Source: Caryophanales bacterium UBA4855 (GTDB lineage Bacteria > Bacillota_I > Bacilli_A > RFN20 > CAG-826). Taken from it: DNA of 64,000 nucleotides. The position numbers and the translations under genes are program-made. The notes under the pieces were generated by a model that saw nothing but the letters and a program-made list of their open reading frames with translations, searched no databases and was not told where the DNA came from. Where the stretch lies: contig DHEH01000010.1 of the NCBI GenBank assembly GCA_002399785.1, positions 135,148 through 199,147 on the forward strand, written 5' to 3'. Of this stretch, positions 55,474 through 64,000 are shown in pieces. Each line of letters opens with the position of its first letter. Position 1 is the first letter of the stretch.

Positions 55474-56775
55474 ATGATTGAAAGATATACTCCACCAAAA
55501 ATGAAAAAAATTTTTTCTAACAATAATAAATTTTCGAAATATTTACTTGTCGAAAAAGAAGTTGCTCATTATTTATCGATTGAAGGAATAATTCCTCAAA
55601 GAGATTTTGAATTAATAAAAAATAATGCTAAATTCGATCTTAAAGGAATTGCTATAATTGAAAAAGAAACAAAGCATGATGTTATTGCTTTTACTCGTAA
55701 TGTATCTTCATATTTAGGTCCTGAAAAGAAACGGATTCATTATGGACTAACTTCGACCGACGTTGTTGATACAGCAATGGCTGTAATTTATAAGGAAGCA
55801 AATAAAGAAATCTATAAAAATTTAAAATTACTTAAAATTGCAATCGCTAACAAAGCTAAAGAATATAAACTTACACCTTGTATCGGAAGAACTCATGGAA
55901 TTCATGCTGATATTACCTCTTTCGGTTTAAAGTGGTTGCTTTATTTTGATGAATTAACTAGAGATGAAAGACGTTTTTTGGAATCAAGCAATGATTTAGA
56001 AACAGGAAAAATATCCGGAGCAGTCGGAACTTTTGCTTATTTACCTCCAGAATGTCAAGATTTTGTATGTAAACAACTAAAAATTAATTCTAGTAAAATA
56101 TCTACTCAAGTTTTACAACGTGATCGTCACGCTTATTACATGAGCACTATTACTTTAATTGGTTCATTACTTGAAAAAATTGCGACCGAAATTAGAAATC
56201 TTCAAAGAACTGAAATTCATGAAGTTGAAGAATATTTTAGTAAAAATCAAAAAGGGAGCAGCGCTATGCCTCACAAACATAACCCTGTCGGTTCTGAAAA
56301 CATATGTGGATGCGCACGTTTATTAAGAGGTTATATGCTCTCAATTTATGAAGATATCCCTTTATATCATGAACGTGATATTTCGCATTCATCAGTTGAA
56401 AGAGTTGCCTTAGTTGATGCAATGACTCTTATCGATTATATGATTATAAGAATGACAAACATAATAAATACCTTGAATATTTATCCTGAAAGAATGAAAG
56501 AAAACATTGCTTTAACACATAATGTAATTTATTCACAAAGAATCATGACCACTTTGATTAATAAGGGGTTGTCTCGCGAAAACGCCTACGACTTAATACA
56601 ACCTCTAGCCATAAAAGCTTATGAAGAAAACCTTAACTTCTTCGACTTACTTAAAGAAAATGAAAATATTACCAAATACATTTCTTGTACAGAAATTGAT
56701 AATTATTTAGATTCAACATTTGCTACTCTTGATATCGAAAAAATTTACTCAAGAATTAATTTAGAAGAAAAATAA
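55474..56775 (+). CDS. purB: Adenylosuccinate lyase
   Basis: PurB cleaves adenylosuccinate to AMP and fumarate, and also acts in IMP synthesis. The 433-residue protein has HYGLTSTDVVDTAM near 89, IGRTHGIHADITSFGLK near 135 (general acid His) and the fumarase signature GSSAMPHKHNPVGSEN near 263 with the catalytic Ser loop. It directly follows purA, so the two AMP-branch steps are one operon, ended by the hairpin at 56798. No other purine gene is in the window. Confidence 0.97.
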   Translation: MIERYTPPKMKKIFSNNNKFSKYLLVEKEVAHYLSIEGIIPQRDFELIKNNAKFDLKGIAIIEKETKHDVIAFTRNVSSYLGPEKKRIHYGLTSTDVVDTAMAVIYKEANKEIYKNLKLLKIAIANKAKEYKLTPCIGRTHGIHADITSFGLKWLLYFDELTRDERRFLESSNDLETGKISGAVGTFAYLPPECQDFVCKQLKINSSKISTQVLQRDRHAYYMSTITLIGSLLEKIATEIRNLQRTEIHEVEEYFSKNQKGSSAMPHKHNPVGSENICGCARLLRGYMLSIYEDIPLYHERDISHSSVERVALVDAMTLIDYMIIRMTNIINTLNIYPERMKENIALTHNVIYSQRIMTTLINKGLSRENAYDLIQPLAIKAYEENLNFFDLLKENENITKYISCTEIDNYLDSTFATLDIEKIYSRINLEEK

Positions 56776-56797
56776 TGGGGATTTGCAGGGGATATTA

Positions 56798-56826
56798 AAA
56801 AGTTGTGCTTTTTAGCACAACTTTTA
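56798..56826. terminator. Bidirectional terminator between purB and the gene at 56837
   Basis: Perfect 9-bp arms AGTTGTGCT (56801-56809) and AGCACAACT (56814-56822) are flanked by T-rich sequence on both strands. The genes on either side converge on it. Confidence 0.85.
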
Positions 56827-56836
56827 TTTTGTGAAT

Positions 56837-57382
56837 TTATTTATGTTCTCTTTGAATCCAAACACTTAATATCTTCTCAGCTTTTGCTAATATTTCAATT
56901 GCATCGTCGAGCTTATCATTCTCTACCATTACTTTTGCATCTTCAAGAATTTCTTGATAATCATACATGTCATCAGCTAATTCTCTATATTTTCTTCTAT
57001 TTTTATTTTTATCATCTTTTTCAATTAATTGTTGAAGTTTATTTTCTTCTTTAAGCAACTTTTGATAATCTGCGTTAAAAGTTGTGCAATACAAATAAAT
57101 ATTTTCTTCTTTTGATAATCTTGGATAATCATTCATATCTTTATCGCGAGAAAAATGAAGAATAAAATTATCAACTTCGCATGGTTCAAAAAAATTATTA
57201 GTAACACTATTTAATTCGTCAATATCTTGATGATTAGTATTAATTAATTTAAAAGAAGGAGTTTTATAGATATCTTTCTTTTCAAATTTCCAGCCAAATT
57301 TCTTATTCAAAGCGATGCATTCATCTTCTTTTGTTGTCTTTTCTTCTTTGAGTTCAATTTCTTTATATTCTAAGTTAGCCAT
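56837..57382 (-). CDS. Hypothetical coiled-coil protein
   Basis: The 181-residue acidic product starts MANLEYKEIELKEEKTTKED with a good ribosome site (aggaggttttaat). It has no signal peptide or membrane segment. The first half contains a possible small alpha-beta domain (IALNKKFGWKFEKKDIYKT, PSFKLINTN). The second half is a helical coiled coil (YQKLLKEENKLQQLIEKDDK, then EILEDAKVMVENDKLDDAIE). It shares only a terminator with purB and stands alone. The family is not recognised. Between its start and 57534 I see only AT-rich spacer. Confidence 0.72.
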   Translation of the reverse strand: MANLEYKEIELKEEKTTKEDECIALNKKFGWKFEKKDIYKTPSFKLINTNHQDIDELNSVTNNFFEPCEVDNFILHFSRDKDMNDYPRLSKEENIYLYCTTFNADYQKLLKEENKLQQLIEKDDKNKNRRKYRELADDMYDYQEILEDAKVMVENDKLDDAIEILAKAEKILSVWIQREHK

Positions 57383-57534
57383 ATTAAAACCTCCTACGTT
57401 TTTATTATAGATTTTATATTAAATATTTTAAAGTGTTATTCAAATAATTCTGCCTAAAAACAGGAAACACATTAATTAAAAAAAATTAACACAAAAATTA
57501 AAAAAATCTTAAATTTATTCGATGAAAACATTCT

Positions 57535-58849
57535 TTATGAATTTTGAGACAAAATATTTCCGATTGCTGTTGCTTCTACTGGTCCGCAAATGACTTGTTT
57601 GTTACATACTTCTTCATTAAGTTTATTTAATAACTTGTTTTGACATCCTCCACCAAAAATTATTATTTTTTTATAAACTTTTTTATTAATCGATTCGATA
57701 TCAATACATGCATTTTTATAAGCTAAAGCCAAAGAGTTGTAGATGCAAAAAAATAATTCATTTAAATCTTTAGGAGGGGTTATTTTTTTATCAAAGAAAT
57801 ACTTTTTGATTTCTTCTTCCATGTTCAAAGGAGATAAAAAACGATCATCAGTTGCATCGAATGTTTCCTTGTAATTCGCACCTTTAGAAGCCATTTCCAC
57901 AATTTCTGTGATAGCAAATGGTTTATTTTGGACCCTATTTGTTTCACTTATCAACCACATACCCATAATATTCTTCAAAAATCTTACTTCTCTTGGATTA
58001 TTGATTTCATTAGTAAAACCGGAACAATAAGCATCCTTAGTTATAATATTATCTTTATTTAAAACTCCAATTAATGACCATGTACCACTCGATATATAGA
58101 TTTCGTCATCTCTGCAAGACGCTCCACAAACAGCACTACCTGTATCATGTTCTAAACTTAAAACTACTTTTGAGTCAAATTTTAAAATTTTTCTTATTGA
58201 TTTTTTGAAGTTTCCTATGTAAGAACCGGATTGCATCAAAGGAGCGAATTTATTTTTATCTAAGTGCAACAATTCCAAAATATCATCATTAAATTCTAGG
58301 TGGTTGTTATCCAATAAACCAGAAGTACTCGCGATACTTAATTCATTAGATTTAATACCTGTCAACCAAAATATTAAATAAGATGGTAAAAACATGATGC
58401 AATCGAGATTAGAAAACCTATCATTTAAACAGTCATCATATAATTGAAAAACGGTATTAAATGCATGGGGTTGAATACCAGTTAATTTATAGAGTTTATA
58501 ATCCGAAATCAATTCATTCAGTTTTTCTTTCGCTTTTATTGTTCTTTCGTCTCTATAAGAATAAACATCACCTAAACGACGATTATTCTTATCTAATAAG
58601 ACATAATCTACTCCGAATGTATCAATGCCAATCGAAGTAGGTATTTTTTCCTATCTTTTTACATTCTAAAAGACCATTAGTAATTTCTTTTTTTAGTTTA
58701 TTTATATCCCAAACAAGATGTTTTCCTTTTTCGAGAACGCCGTTTTTGAATCGATATATAACTTCAGTTATTAATACGTTATTTTCGTAATGTCCCAAAA
58801 CATGACGTCCACTACTAGCCCCTATATCTATTGCAAGAAAATATTCCAT
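57535..58849 (-). pseudogene. rhaB: Rhamnulokinase, frameshifted and truncated
   Basis: This FGGY-family kinase phosphorylates L-rhamnulose. The N-terminal part (58849 to about 58645) reads MEYFLAIDIGASSGRHVLGH with the family phosphate-binding start, but it runs into a stop at 58622. The rest (GIDTFGVDYVLLDKNN onward, HDTGSAVCGAS, ISSGTWSLIGV, IIFGGGCQNKLLNKL, CGPVEATAIGN) continues in another frame. Removing one A from the A6 run at 58644-58649 restores one frame. The C-terminus stops after GNILSQNS, about 50 residues earlier than other RhaB proteins. It is last in a degraded rhaA-rhaD-rhaB operon. Confidence 0.88.
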
Positions 58850-59663
58850 TTAATCGATATATCCTTTTTTTGGTGTTATATTAAATAAATTTGCAGTAAT
58901 CATTAAATCATGATTTGTAATTGTGTTAATTTCCTTTAATCCAGCATATTTTAAGTATACTTCCGCTGCCTTTTCAACAGTTTCAATTAATCCAAAGGCT
59001 TCATCTATTGTTTCTCCGGCACCATAGATTCCATGAAGTGACCAAACCACCAAACGACACTCTTTCATTTTATCAGCTGTTGCTTTTTTCAATATCATAT
59101 GTGCCACATAACATCCAAGGCAAAATTCCAATTCCATCAGGGAAAACAACAACACATTCAGTCATCACTCTCCATAAATCAACTGTAAAAGATTTATCGT
59201 TCAACTCATGAATATGAGTCATTGCCAACAAATTTGTTGGATGGCAATGCATAATTAATCTATTGTTTGGGTTAACTTTTAATCTAGCAATATGACACAT
59301 CAAATGAGCATAAGTTTCGCTAGTAGATCTTCCACCATCACTAAATCCCCAAATAATTTGTGCATTAAGTCCATTTTCTGAAACTCTTACGATTCCAAGA
59401 GTCTTATCAGGTTCATCAATAGCATTTCTAAAATATTTACCTGTTCCAGTCATTAAAAAATATCTTCCTGCCAATTCTTTAGCATCAAAATTTATTGGAT
59501 ATTCTCTAATAACATGATTAATATCTAAATACTCTCTTAGTTCATTTTCATCAAGAAGGTAAGAAACATTTCCGCCATTTCTTTCATCCCATCCCATCTT
59601 ATACATACGATCTAAAATCTTTACAACATCTCTAACAACTTTATAAGTCAATATATCCTTCAT
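58850..59663 (-). pseudogene. rhaD: Rhamnulose-1-phosphate aldolase, frameshifted
   Basis: The zinc aldolase splits rhamnulose-1-phosphate to DHAP and lactaldehyde. The first frame begins MKDILTYKVVRDVVKILDRM and holds RNGGNVSYLL, IMHCHPTNLLAMTH (zinc His pair) and FPDGIGILPWM, then stops at 59073. The second frame continues ATADKMKECRLVVWSLHGIY (third zinc His) to the end at 58850. One A too many in the A6 run at 59084-59089 causes the shift. Restored, it is about 270 residues, the normal family length. Ribosome site aggagattttttatgaagg is intact. Confidence 0.9.
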
Positions 59664-59673
59664 AAAAAATCTC

Positions 59674-59970
59674 CTAACGCTTCATTTGAACATTTTTCTC
59701 ATATTCATCGAGTTCTTCAGCAATGTTTAATCCGCTTTTAATATTCTTTTTTTCCAATAAATAATTCCAAACATCATTAAATGGAAGATTATTTTTTTCT
59801 TCGTTAACAAATAACCTTAAAGATTTATTTCCTTCTAATTCAGCTTTATTTAATAAATCAGTTGGATCAAGCAAAGAAAACAAACCAATAAACCAATCAC
59901 CACGATACATAAGTTTTGATTTTAGTGCCATCGATAAATATCTACTATAAATTTTAATATATCTTTTCAT
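59674..59970 (-). pseudogene. Chimera of ABC permease N-terminus and RhaA C-terminus
   Basis: The 98-codon frame is made of two unrelated parts. Residues 1 to about 33 (MKRYIKIYSRYLSMALKSKL, then YRGDWFIGLFSL) are the start of a second ABC-2 permease, with a ribosome site (GGAGGTTAATCT) right after the first permease. From LLDPTDLLNKAELEGNKSLR onward it is the C-terminal end of L-rhamnose isomerase (LPFNDVWNYLLEKKNI is the family's LPFxxVW segment). The junction is near 59868. A deletion between the two genes explains it; the rest of the permease and about the first 330 residues of RhaA are absent. It sits directly before rhaD. Confidence 0.85.
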
Positions 59971-59973
59971 AGA

Positions 59974-60750
59974 TTAACCTCCAGCAGCCTCAGCATGTTT
60001 AATCATGACGTGATTGGCATAAACTGAAATAACATAAATAACGATTGTCCAGAGTAAACTTTAAGATATTTTTATCAATGATTCATAAATTGTGTAATTA
60101 CCTAAATAAATGTTTACAGGAGTTGAAGATAATCCGCTAAAAGGTAAATAATTTAGAGTTTCTTGAATCCAACTTGGGAAAAAAGAAAATGGGATCATCG
60201 CACCTGAAAGAAAACTAAAAATAGTCATCTTAATAATGTAAATTCCAAATAAGGAGTTAGTTAAAAAGCCAAACTGACCTAATAAAAAATCAAAAGAATC
60301 AAATAAAATTAAAGCGCATATACCACTAACCAAGTAAAAAATTATGTTATACCGTTCAGGAAACGGAACATGCAAAACAAAAGTCAATAGAATTGTTGCA
60401 ATTACATAAATAGGAAGTGCAAAAAGACAAAAATTTGCAATAGAAGTTCCAATACTTCACGATAAACATCTTCCTCTATATGAAACCGGCCTTGTTAAGG
60501 AGACGGCAATATTGCCATCTCTAATATCATCAGTAAGTATATCGAAAGATGATGATTGAGTAATCCATAATCCAGAAATCAAAACAATTGTTTGATAATA
60601 AATCATTTGACTATAGGTAAAACCATTAATTTGGGCATCTAATCCACCGGCTTCTTCATAAATTGCAAACCATAAAAAAACAAGTAATACTAAAGATAAT
60701 AGGCTTTGAACAACCCAACCAACAATTTCAAATTTAAATGCAAAAAACAT
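59974..60750 (-). pseudogene. First ABC-2 permease, interrupted by TGA and TAA
   Basis: A multi-helix permease of the ABC-2 (DUF990-like) exporter type. In one frame, three open pieces are separated by stop codons: 60750 to TGA at 60459 (MFFAFKFEIVGWVVQSLLSL... RPVSYRGRCLS), then SIGTSIANFCLFALPIYVIA to TAA at 60061, then SLLWTIVIYVISVYANHVMI to the true stop at 59974. A further in-frame TAA lies directly upstream of the ATG at 60750, and about 10 N-terminal codons before it (IEVLLKVQF) look like lost start sequence. At the TAA at 60061 homologues often have Gln, so CAA to TAA is likely. It follows the ATPase by about 35 bases. Confidence 0.85.
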
Positions 60751-60785
60751 TTAAAATTGAACCTTTAATAAAACCTCTATATTTT

Positions 60786-61784
60786 TTAAATCGATTTATT
60801 TGCATATATAGTTTTAACGATTGTTTCTAAAGACATTCCTCCAACTTTTAAATCTTGAATTTCGAATTTTTCAGTTAAATAACCAAAAATCTTTTGTACT
60901 TTGATGCGATCTGCATCATAAGTAAATTCGTAATATCCAGTATCTTTAAATTCAATGCTAATATCATTAGAAAAATCAGCTTTTACTTTTTCAATATCAA
61001 CTTTTGAACTCGTTAAAATAAAAATATGTCGTAAATCACCAATTTTTCTCTTTATATCATTTATCGAACCATCATAAAGTAAATAACCTTCATCAATAAT
61101 TATCACTAGATTACAAAGTTTTTGAATATCTTTCATATCATGTGTGGTTAAAATTATTGTCGTATTAAATTCCTTATTAATTTTTAAAATTGCTTGAGTA
61201 ATTTTATCTTTAACTAAAACATCAAGGTCAATCGTTGGCTCGTCTAAAAAGAGTATCTTTGGATTATGAATTAAAGCGGCAGCTAAGTCAGCTCTCATTC
61301 TTTGTCCTAAATATAAATTTCGCACTTGCGATAACATTATTGGTTCTAGATTCAATAAATCAGATAAATATTTAAGTCTTTCATCATCTTCTTTTTTTGG
61401 AATATCATAAATATCGCGGTAAAGATCAAACGAATCACGCAAAGGTAAATCCCACCACAATTGCGTTCTTTGGCCAAAAACAACCCCAATATCTTTAAGC
61501 AGTCCTTTTCTGTCTTTACTATTATAAGGCTTCTTACCATCAAAAAGAATTTCGCCTTTAGTTGGAGTCAAAATCCCGGTCATCATTTTTATAGTAGTTG
61601 ATTTTCCGGCTCAGTTTGAGCCGATATATCCTACAATTTCTCCATCTTTAATCGTAAAAGAAATATCATCAACAGCTTTTTTTACAATTTTTTTATGCGT
61701 AAAAATAGTTTTAATGGCCCCCTTAAAACCGGGTTCACGCAATGGTTTGCTAAAATATTTTGAGACATTTTTTACTTCAATCAT
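60786..61784 (-). pseudogene. ABC transporter ATPase with TGA in Walker A
   Basis: This is the ATPase of an ABC-2 exporter (YadG-like). The full frame opens at ATG 61784 (MIEVKNVSKYFSKPLREPGF) and runs in one frame to 60786, about 332 codons, except for TGA at 61611-61613 (codon 58). The context is IVGYIGSN[TGA]AGKSTTIKM. The invariant Gly of the P-loop (GxxGxGKST) is replaced, so GGA to TGA is the likely change. Downstream motifs are intact: LYLGQRMRADLAAALIH, ILFLDEPTIDLDVL (Walker B), TTHDMKDIQ. It opens a broken ATPase-permease-permease operon. Initiation at 61586 would give a product without Walker A. Confidence 0.88.
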
Positions 61785-61880
61785 ATATTTGTCCTTTTTA
61801 TTTCTAAATTAAAACAAAACAATTTATTTACCACATTTTGCCTCAGGCAAAAAGATAATTATGTAAGAATTGTGCAAAAT

Positions 61881-62630
61881 CTATCTTAATCGTGGATCAA
61901 TATTTTTGATCTTATAAAAGACAATTCCTGCCGCCACACCGACATTAAGAGAGTCAATACTATTTATTGAAATAAAAATTCTTGAATCGCTAATTTTTAA
62001 AAGCTCTTCGCAAATTCCATTACCTTCATTTCCAAAAAGCAAAACCATTTTTGGAGGTAATTGATTGAAATCGTTAATATTGATCGTATCTTTTCCTAAA
62101 GAAGTAGAAATTATTTTATATCCATCTTCTTTTAAACTTTTAATAACACTTTTGTTTTCAATAGAAACATTTAATTTAAAGATAGAACCTTGAGAAGCTT
62201 GAATTACTTTTGAATTAAAAATGGAAGCAGTATCGTCGCTTAAAATTATGTCTTTAAAACCAAAAGCTAAAGCACTCCTTAAAATAGTTCCAACATTTCC
62301 TGGATCTTGAATATTATCTAAATAAACTAAAATATTCGAATTTCTATCAATTGTTTTTATAGTTGAATTAATAATTCCGATAACTTTTGCAGGGGATTTT
62401 CCAGAACTAAGCTTTTCCATAATCTCTTTCGAAACTATATATTGAGTAATCTTATTATCAAGTTTCATAGGTTTAAGAACAAAAACTTCAATTAATTCGT
62501 CTTTTGCCATCTCAATTAGATGTTCAGATTCAATTATTAATTTATTTTCTTTTTTACTAAAAGAAGCATCTTTTAATTTGTATGCATATTTAATTATTTC
62601 GTTTTTAAGTGAACTTATTTCTTTAATCAT
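61881..62630 (-). CDS. TrmH/SpoU-family RNA 2'-O-methyltransferase
   Basis: This enzyme methylates ribose in rRNA or tRNA. The 249-residue protein has an N-terminal substrate-binding domain (to about 95) and a SPOUT domain with the three family motifs: LDNIQDPGNVGTILRSALAF near 104, LLFGNEGNGI near 195 and SINSIDSLNVGVAAGIVFYK near 220. It starts inside the stop of the preceding hydrolase gene (ATGA), so the two are coupled. The target nucleotide cannot be told; YsgA/RlmB-like enzymes are the closest by pattern. Confidence 0.93.
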   Translation of the reverse strand: MIKEISSLKNEIIKYAYKLKDASFSKKENKLIIESEHLIEMAKDELIEVFVLKPMKLDNKITQYIVSKEIMEKLSSGKSPAKVIGIINSTIKTIDRNSNILVYLDNIQDPGNVGTILRSALAFGFKDIILSDDTASIFNSKVIQASQGSIFKLNVSIENKSVIKSLKEDGYKIISTSLGKDTININDFNQLPPKMVLLFGNEGNGICEELLKISDSRIFISINSIDSLNVGVAAGIVFYKIKNIDPRLR

Positions 62631-63277
62631 TTTACAATACCTCTTTTTAACTTACGATCTAAGTCATCATAATTTGGACAATATTTATAAACTATTTTAT
62701 AAAAATTTTTTTGATGATTAAACTCAAAATGATGAGCTAATTCATGAATAATAACACTATCAATAATTTCTGGATCATAATGAATTAGTTCTAAATTAAA
62801 AGTTATGGTGTGAGTTTTTTTAATATTACATCCATACCTAGTAGTAGATTTTCTAAGTTTTAAATTATATAAAGGCATAACATTCATAATTTCTTCAAAA
62901 TATTTAAGTCTTTCATCAAAATATGGCTTAACAATTTTATTAACCTTTTTATAAAAATCTTCAGGCGTTGAATATAAAATATTGTGATTTAAAACTTTGA
63001 TAAAGCCTTCTTCAAAATTGACAAATTCGCCAAAAATATACATCCCATTTTCTTTAATTAAAACTTTTTTATATTTTTGGTTTCTTTTAATTAATGTTAC
63101 TGCATATTTATCTAAAAAATTTGAAACAAACGAATCAGTTGCTGTTAAGTTTGTAGAAATATAAAAAACATCGTCTTTTAAACGAATATATGAATTTCTT
63201 TGGAATGCTTTTTTATCAATTTTTACTTTGTAGATTTTTCCATCAATAATTACTTCAGATTCGCTGCTTTTTAACAT
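62627..63277 (-). CDS. YgjP-like zinc metallohydrolase
   Basis: The 216-residue protein belongs to the M48-related YgjP/SprT-like group. The zinc motif HELAHHFEFNH near residue 178 contains the HExxH-type pattern and a further His. The N-terminal half is beta-rich (SEVIIDGKIYKVKIDKKAF). It ends with TGA, overlapping the next gene's ATG. The cellular role of this family is not established. No signal peptide is seen. Confidence 0.9.
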   Translation of the reverse strand: MLKSSESEVIIDGKIYKVKIDKKAFQRNSYIRLKDDVFYISTNLTATDSFVSNFLDKYAVTLIKRNQKYKKVLIKENGMYIFGEFVNFEEGFIKVLNHNILYSTPEDFYKKVNKIVKPYFDERLKYFEEIMNVMPLYNLKLRKSTTRYGCNIKKTHTITFNLELIHYDPEIIDSVIIHELAHHFEFNHQKNFYKIVYKYCPNYDDLDRKLKRGIVK

Positions 63278-63348
63278 AATAAAAGTATAAAAGATTTGAA
63301 TAAAAAAAGGTAGTTAATAAATAAATCTTATTTTTATAGTAAAATAGA

Positions 63349-63372
63349 CTTGATTTAATTATAATAATCAAG
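63349..63372. repeat. Inverted repeat upstream of the DUF523 gene
   Basis: Arms CTTGATT (63349-63355) and AATCAAG (63366-63372) have a 10-base spacer. It is 15 bases before the ATG at 63388 and just after a TAAAAT (63340-63345) that could be a -10 box. It may be an operator or a hairpin in the leader. Confidence 0.45.
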
Positions 63373-63387
63373 GTTTAAAAGGTAATT

Positions 63388-64000
63388 ATGGAAACGATAT
63401 TAATGAGCGCATGCCTACTGGGCGAAAATACAAGATATGATGGTAAAAACAACTACGACAAAAGGATTGAAGATATCAAGAAAAAATTTGATATCGTTCC
63501 TGTTTGTCCAGAAGTTCTTGGAGGATTAAAAACTCCACGTTTTCCAAGCGAAATTAAGAATTCTTTTGTATACAATAACCAAGGAAAAGATGTTACAAAT
63601 CATTTCGTTGATGGGGCAATGAAAGTTTTAAATGCTGTTCACTTCTTCCATATTAAAATCGCTGTACTTGTTGAAAAAAGCCCAAGTTGTGGAGTCCATG
63701 AAGTTCACAATGGTTATTTTAATGGTCAACTTGTAAAAGGTGAAGGTATCACTACCACCTATTTAAAACATGCTGGCGTTCAATGTTTTACTTTGGATGA
63801 ATTTATAACATATATAGAAGAACAAGAAAAAAATAAAGAAGTTCAAAAAGAAGCTTACGAATTAGAAAAAGAAGCCTGGTTAGTGAAAAAAGCTCAAGAA
63901 GAAAAAGAAATAGCTGAACGCAAATTAGAAAATCCAGATTATAACGAAGAAAATAGAAATCAAGATAGATATAATAACGATAGAAACGATTATCAAGAAC
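63388..64000 (+). CDS. DUF523 protein with charged C-terminal extension (runs off the window)
   Basis: The start is ATG 63388 with AAAAGG upstream. The first 150 residues are the DUF523 domain: LMSACLLGENTRYDGKNN, IVPVCPEVLGGLKTPRFPSE near 32, DVTNHFVDGA near 70, VEKSPSCGVHEVHNG near 93 and a C-terminal Cys in AGVQCFTLDE. The conserved Cys residues (CLLG, CPE, SCG) are family hallmarks. An unusual tail from about residue 145 to the window end is rich in Glu, Lys and Asn/Arg (AYELEKEAWLVKKAQEEKE). Most DUF523 proteins end before it. The function is unknown. Confidence 0.9.
   Translation, partial: METILMSACLLGENTRYDGKNNYDKRIEDIKKKFDIVPVCPEVLGGLKTPRFPSEIKNSFVYNNQGKDVTNHFVDGAMKVLNAVHFFHIKIAVLVEKSPSCGVHEVHNGYFNGQLVKGEGITTTYLKHAGVQCFTLDEFITYIEEQEKNKEVQKEAYELEKEAWLVKKAQEEKEIAERKLENPDYNEENRNQDRYNNDRNDYQE

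Noticed and set aside
56803..57054. Plus-strand frame after purB
   Set aside because: It starts inside the purB terminator and is antisense to the gene at 56837-57382.
60061..60459. The idea that TGA is read as Trp or Gly across this genome
   Set aside because: Long conserved genes here have no internal TGA, TGG is used for Trp, several intact genes end in TGA, and TAA also interrupts the broken permease.

Overview
The window looks like a chromosome segment of an AT-rich, low-GC Gram-positive of the Bacilli/Mollicutes border, probably an uncultured gut-type lineage (inference). Gene orders are those of Bacillus but contracted: uvrC/mutS2, then tig-lon-ysxC-valS-radC-rplU-prp-rpmA-obg-ruvA-ruvB-secDF-recJ, and separately rluD-lspA-ileS, mraZ-rsmH-(small membrane protein)-ftsA-ftsZ and pheS-pheT. 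The division cluster has no murein-synthesis genes between rsmH and ftsA. TGG is used for Trp, and TGA ends several intact genes (for example at 27462, 29588 and 62627), so the genetic code is the ordinary bacterial one, not the mycoplasma one.

Layout. 1-21 kb: one long minus-strand run of housekeeping genes (recJ, secDF, ruvBA, obg, L27/Prp/L21, radC, a 59-residue membrane peptide, valS, ysxC, lon, tig, an unknown helical protein, uvrC, mutS2). 21-26.8 kb: rnhC (plus strand, apparently leaderless), then rluD, lspA and ileS with an Ile T-box. 26.8-32 kb: an accessory cassette with its own promoter: a secreted protein (frameshifted), an FtsX-like permease, an ABC ATPase fused to a permease, and a second ABC ATPase. 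32-35 kb: divergent glucan genes (malQ and a GH13 hydrolase). 35-39 kb: the minimal division cluster, with tandem MraZ-type boxes at the mraZ start. 39-44 kb: a lipoprotein, a YceD-like protein, and pheST with a Phe T-box. 44-50 kb: a MATE transporter, exonuclease III, a lone FakA-C-like domain, glycerate kinase, and a large surface protein of about 12 repeats. 50-57 kb: a membrane protein, a DUF2130 coiled-coil protein and its small partner, an FAD dehydrogenase, and purA-purB. 57.5-61.8 kb: a block of decayed genes. 61.9-64 kb: a TrmH-type methyltransferase, a zinc hydrolase, and a DUF523 protein running off the edge.

The most striking region is 57.5-61.8 kb. An ABC exporter (ATPase plus two permeases) and the rhamnose catabolic genes rhaA, rhaD and rhaB are all broken. 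The ATPase has a TGA in place of the Walker A glycine. The first permease has TGA and TAA codons. A deletion has fused the start of the second permease to the last part of rhaA. rhaD and rhaB each carry one extra A in an A6 run. radC and the secreted protein at 31 kb also need a one-base change in an A-run, so homopolymer indels are a theme of this sequence (real decay, RNA slippage or sequencing error).

No tRNA, rRNA, CRISPR array, transposase or prophage gene was recognised. The cassette at 26.8-32 kb and the repeat protein at 48-50 kb are the best candidates for undescribed biology.
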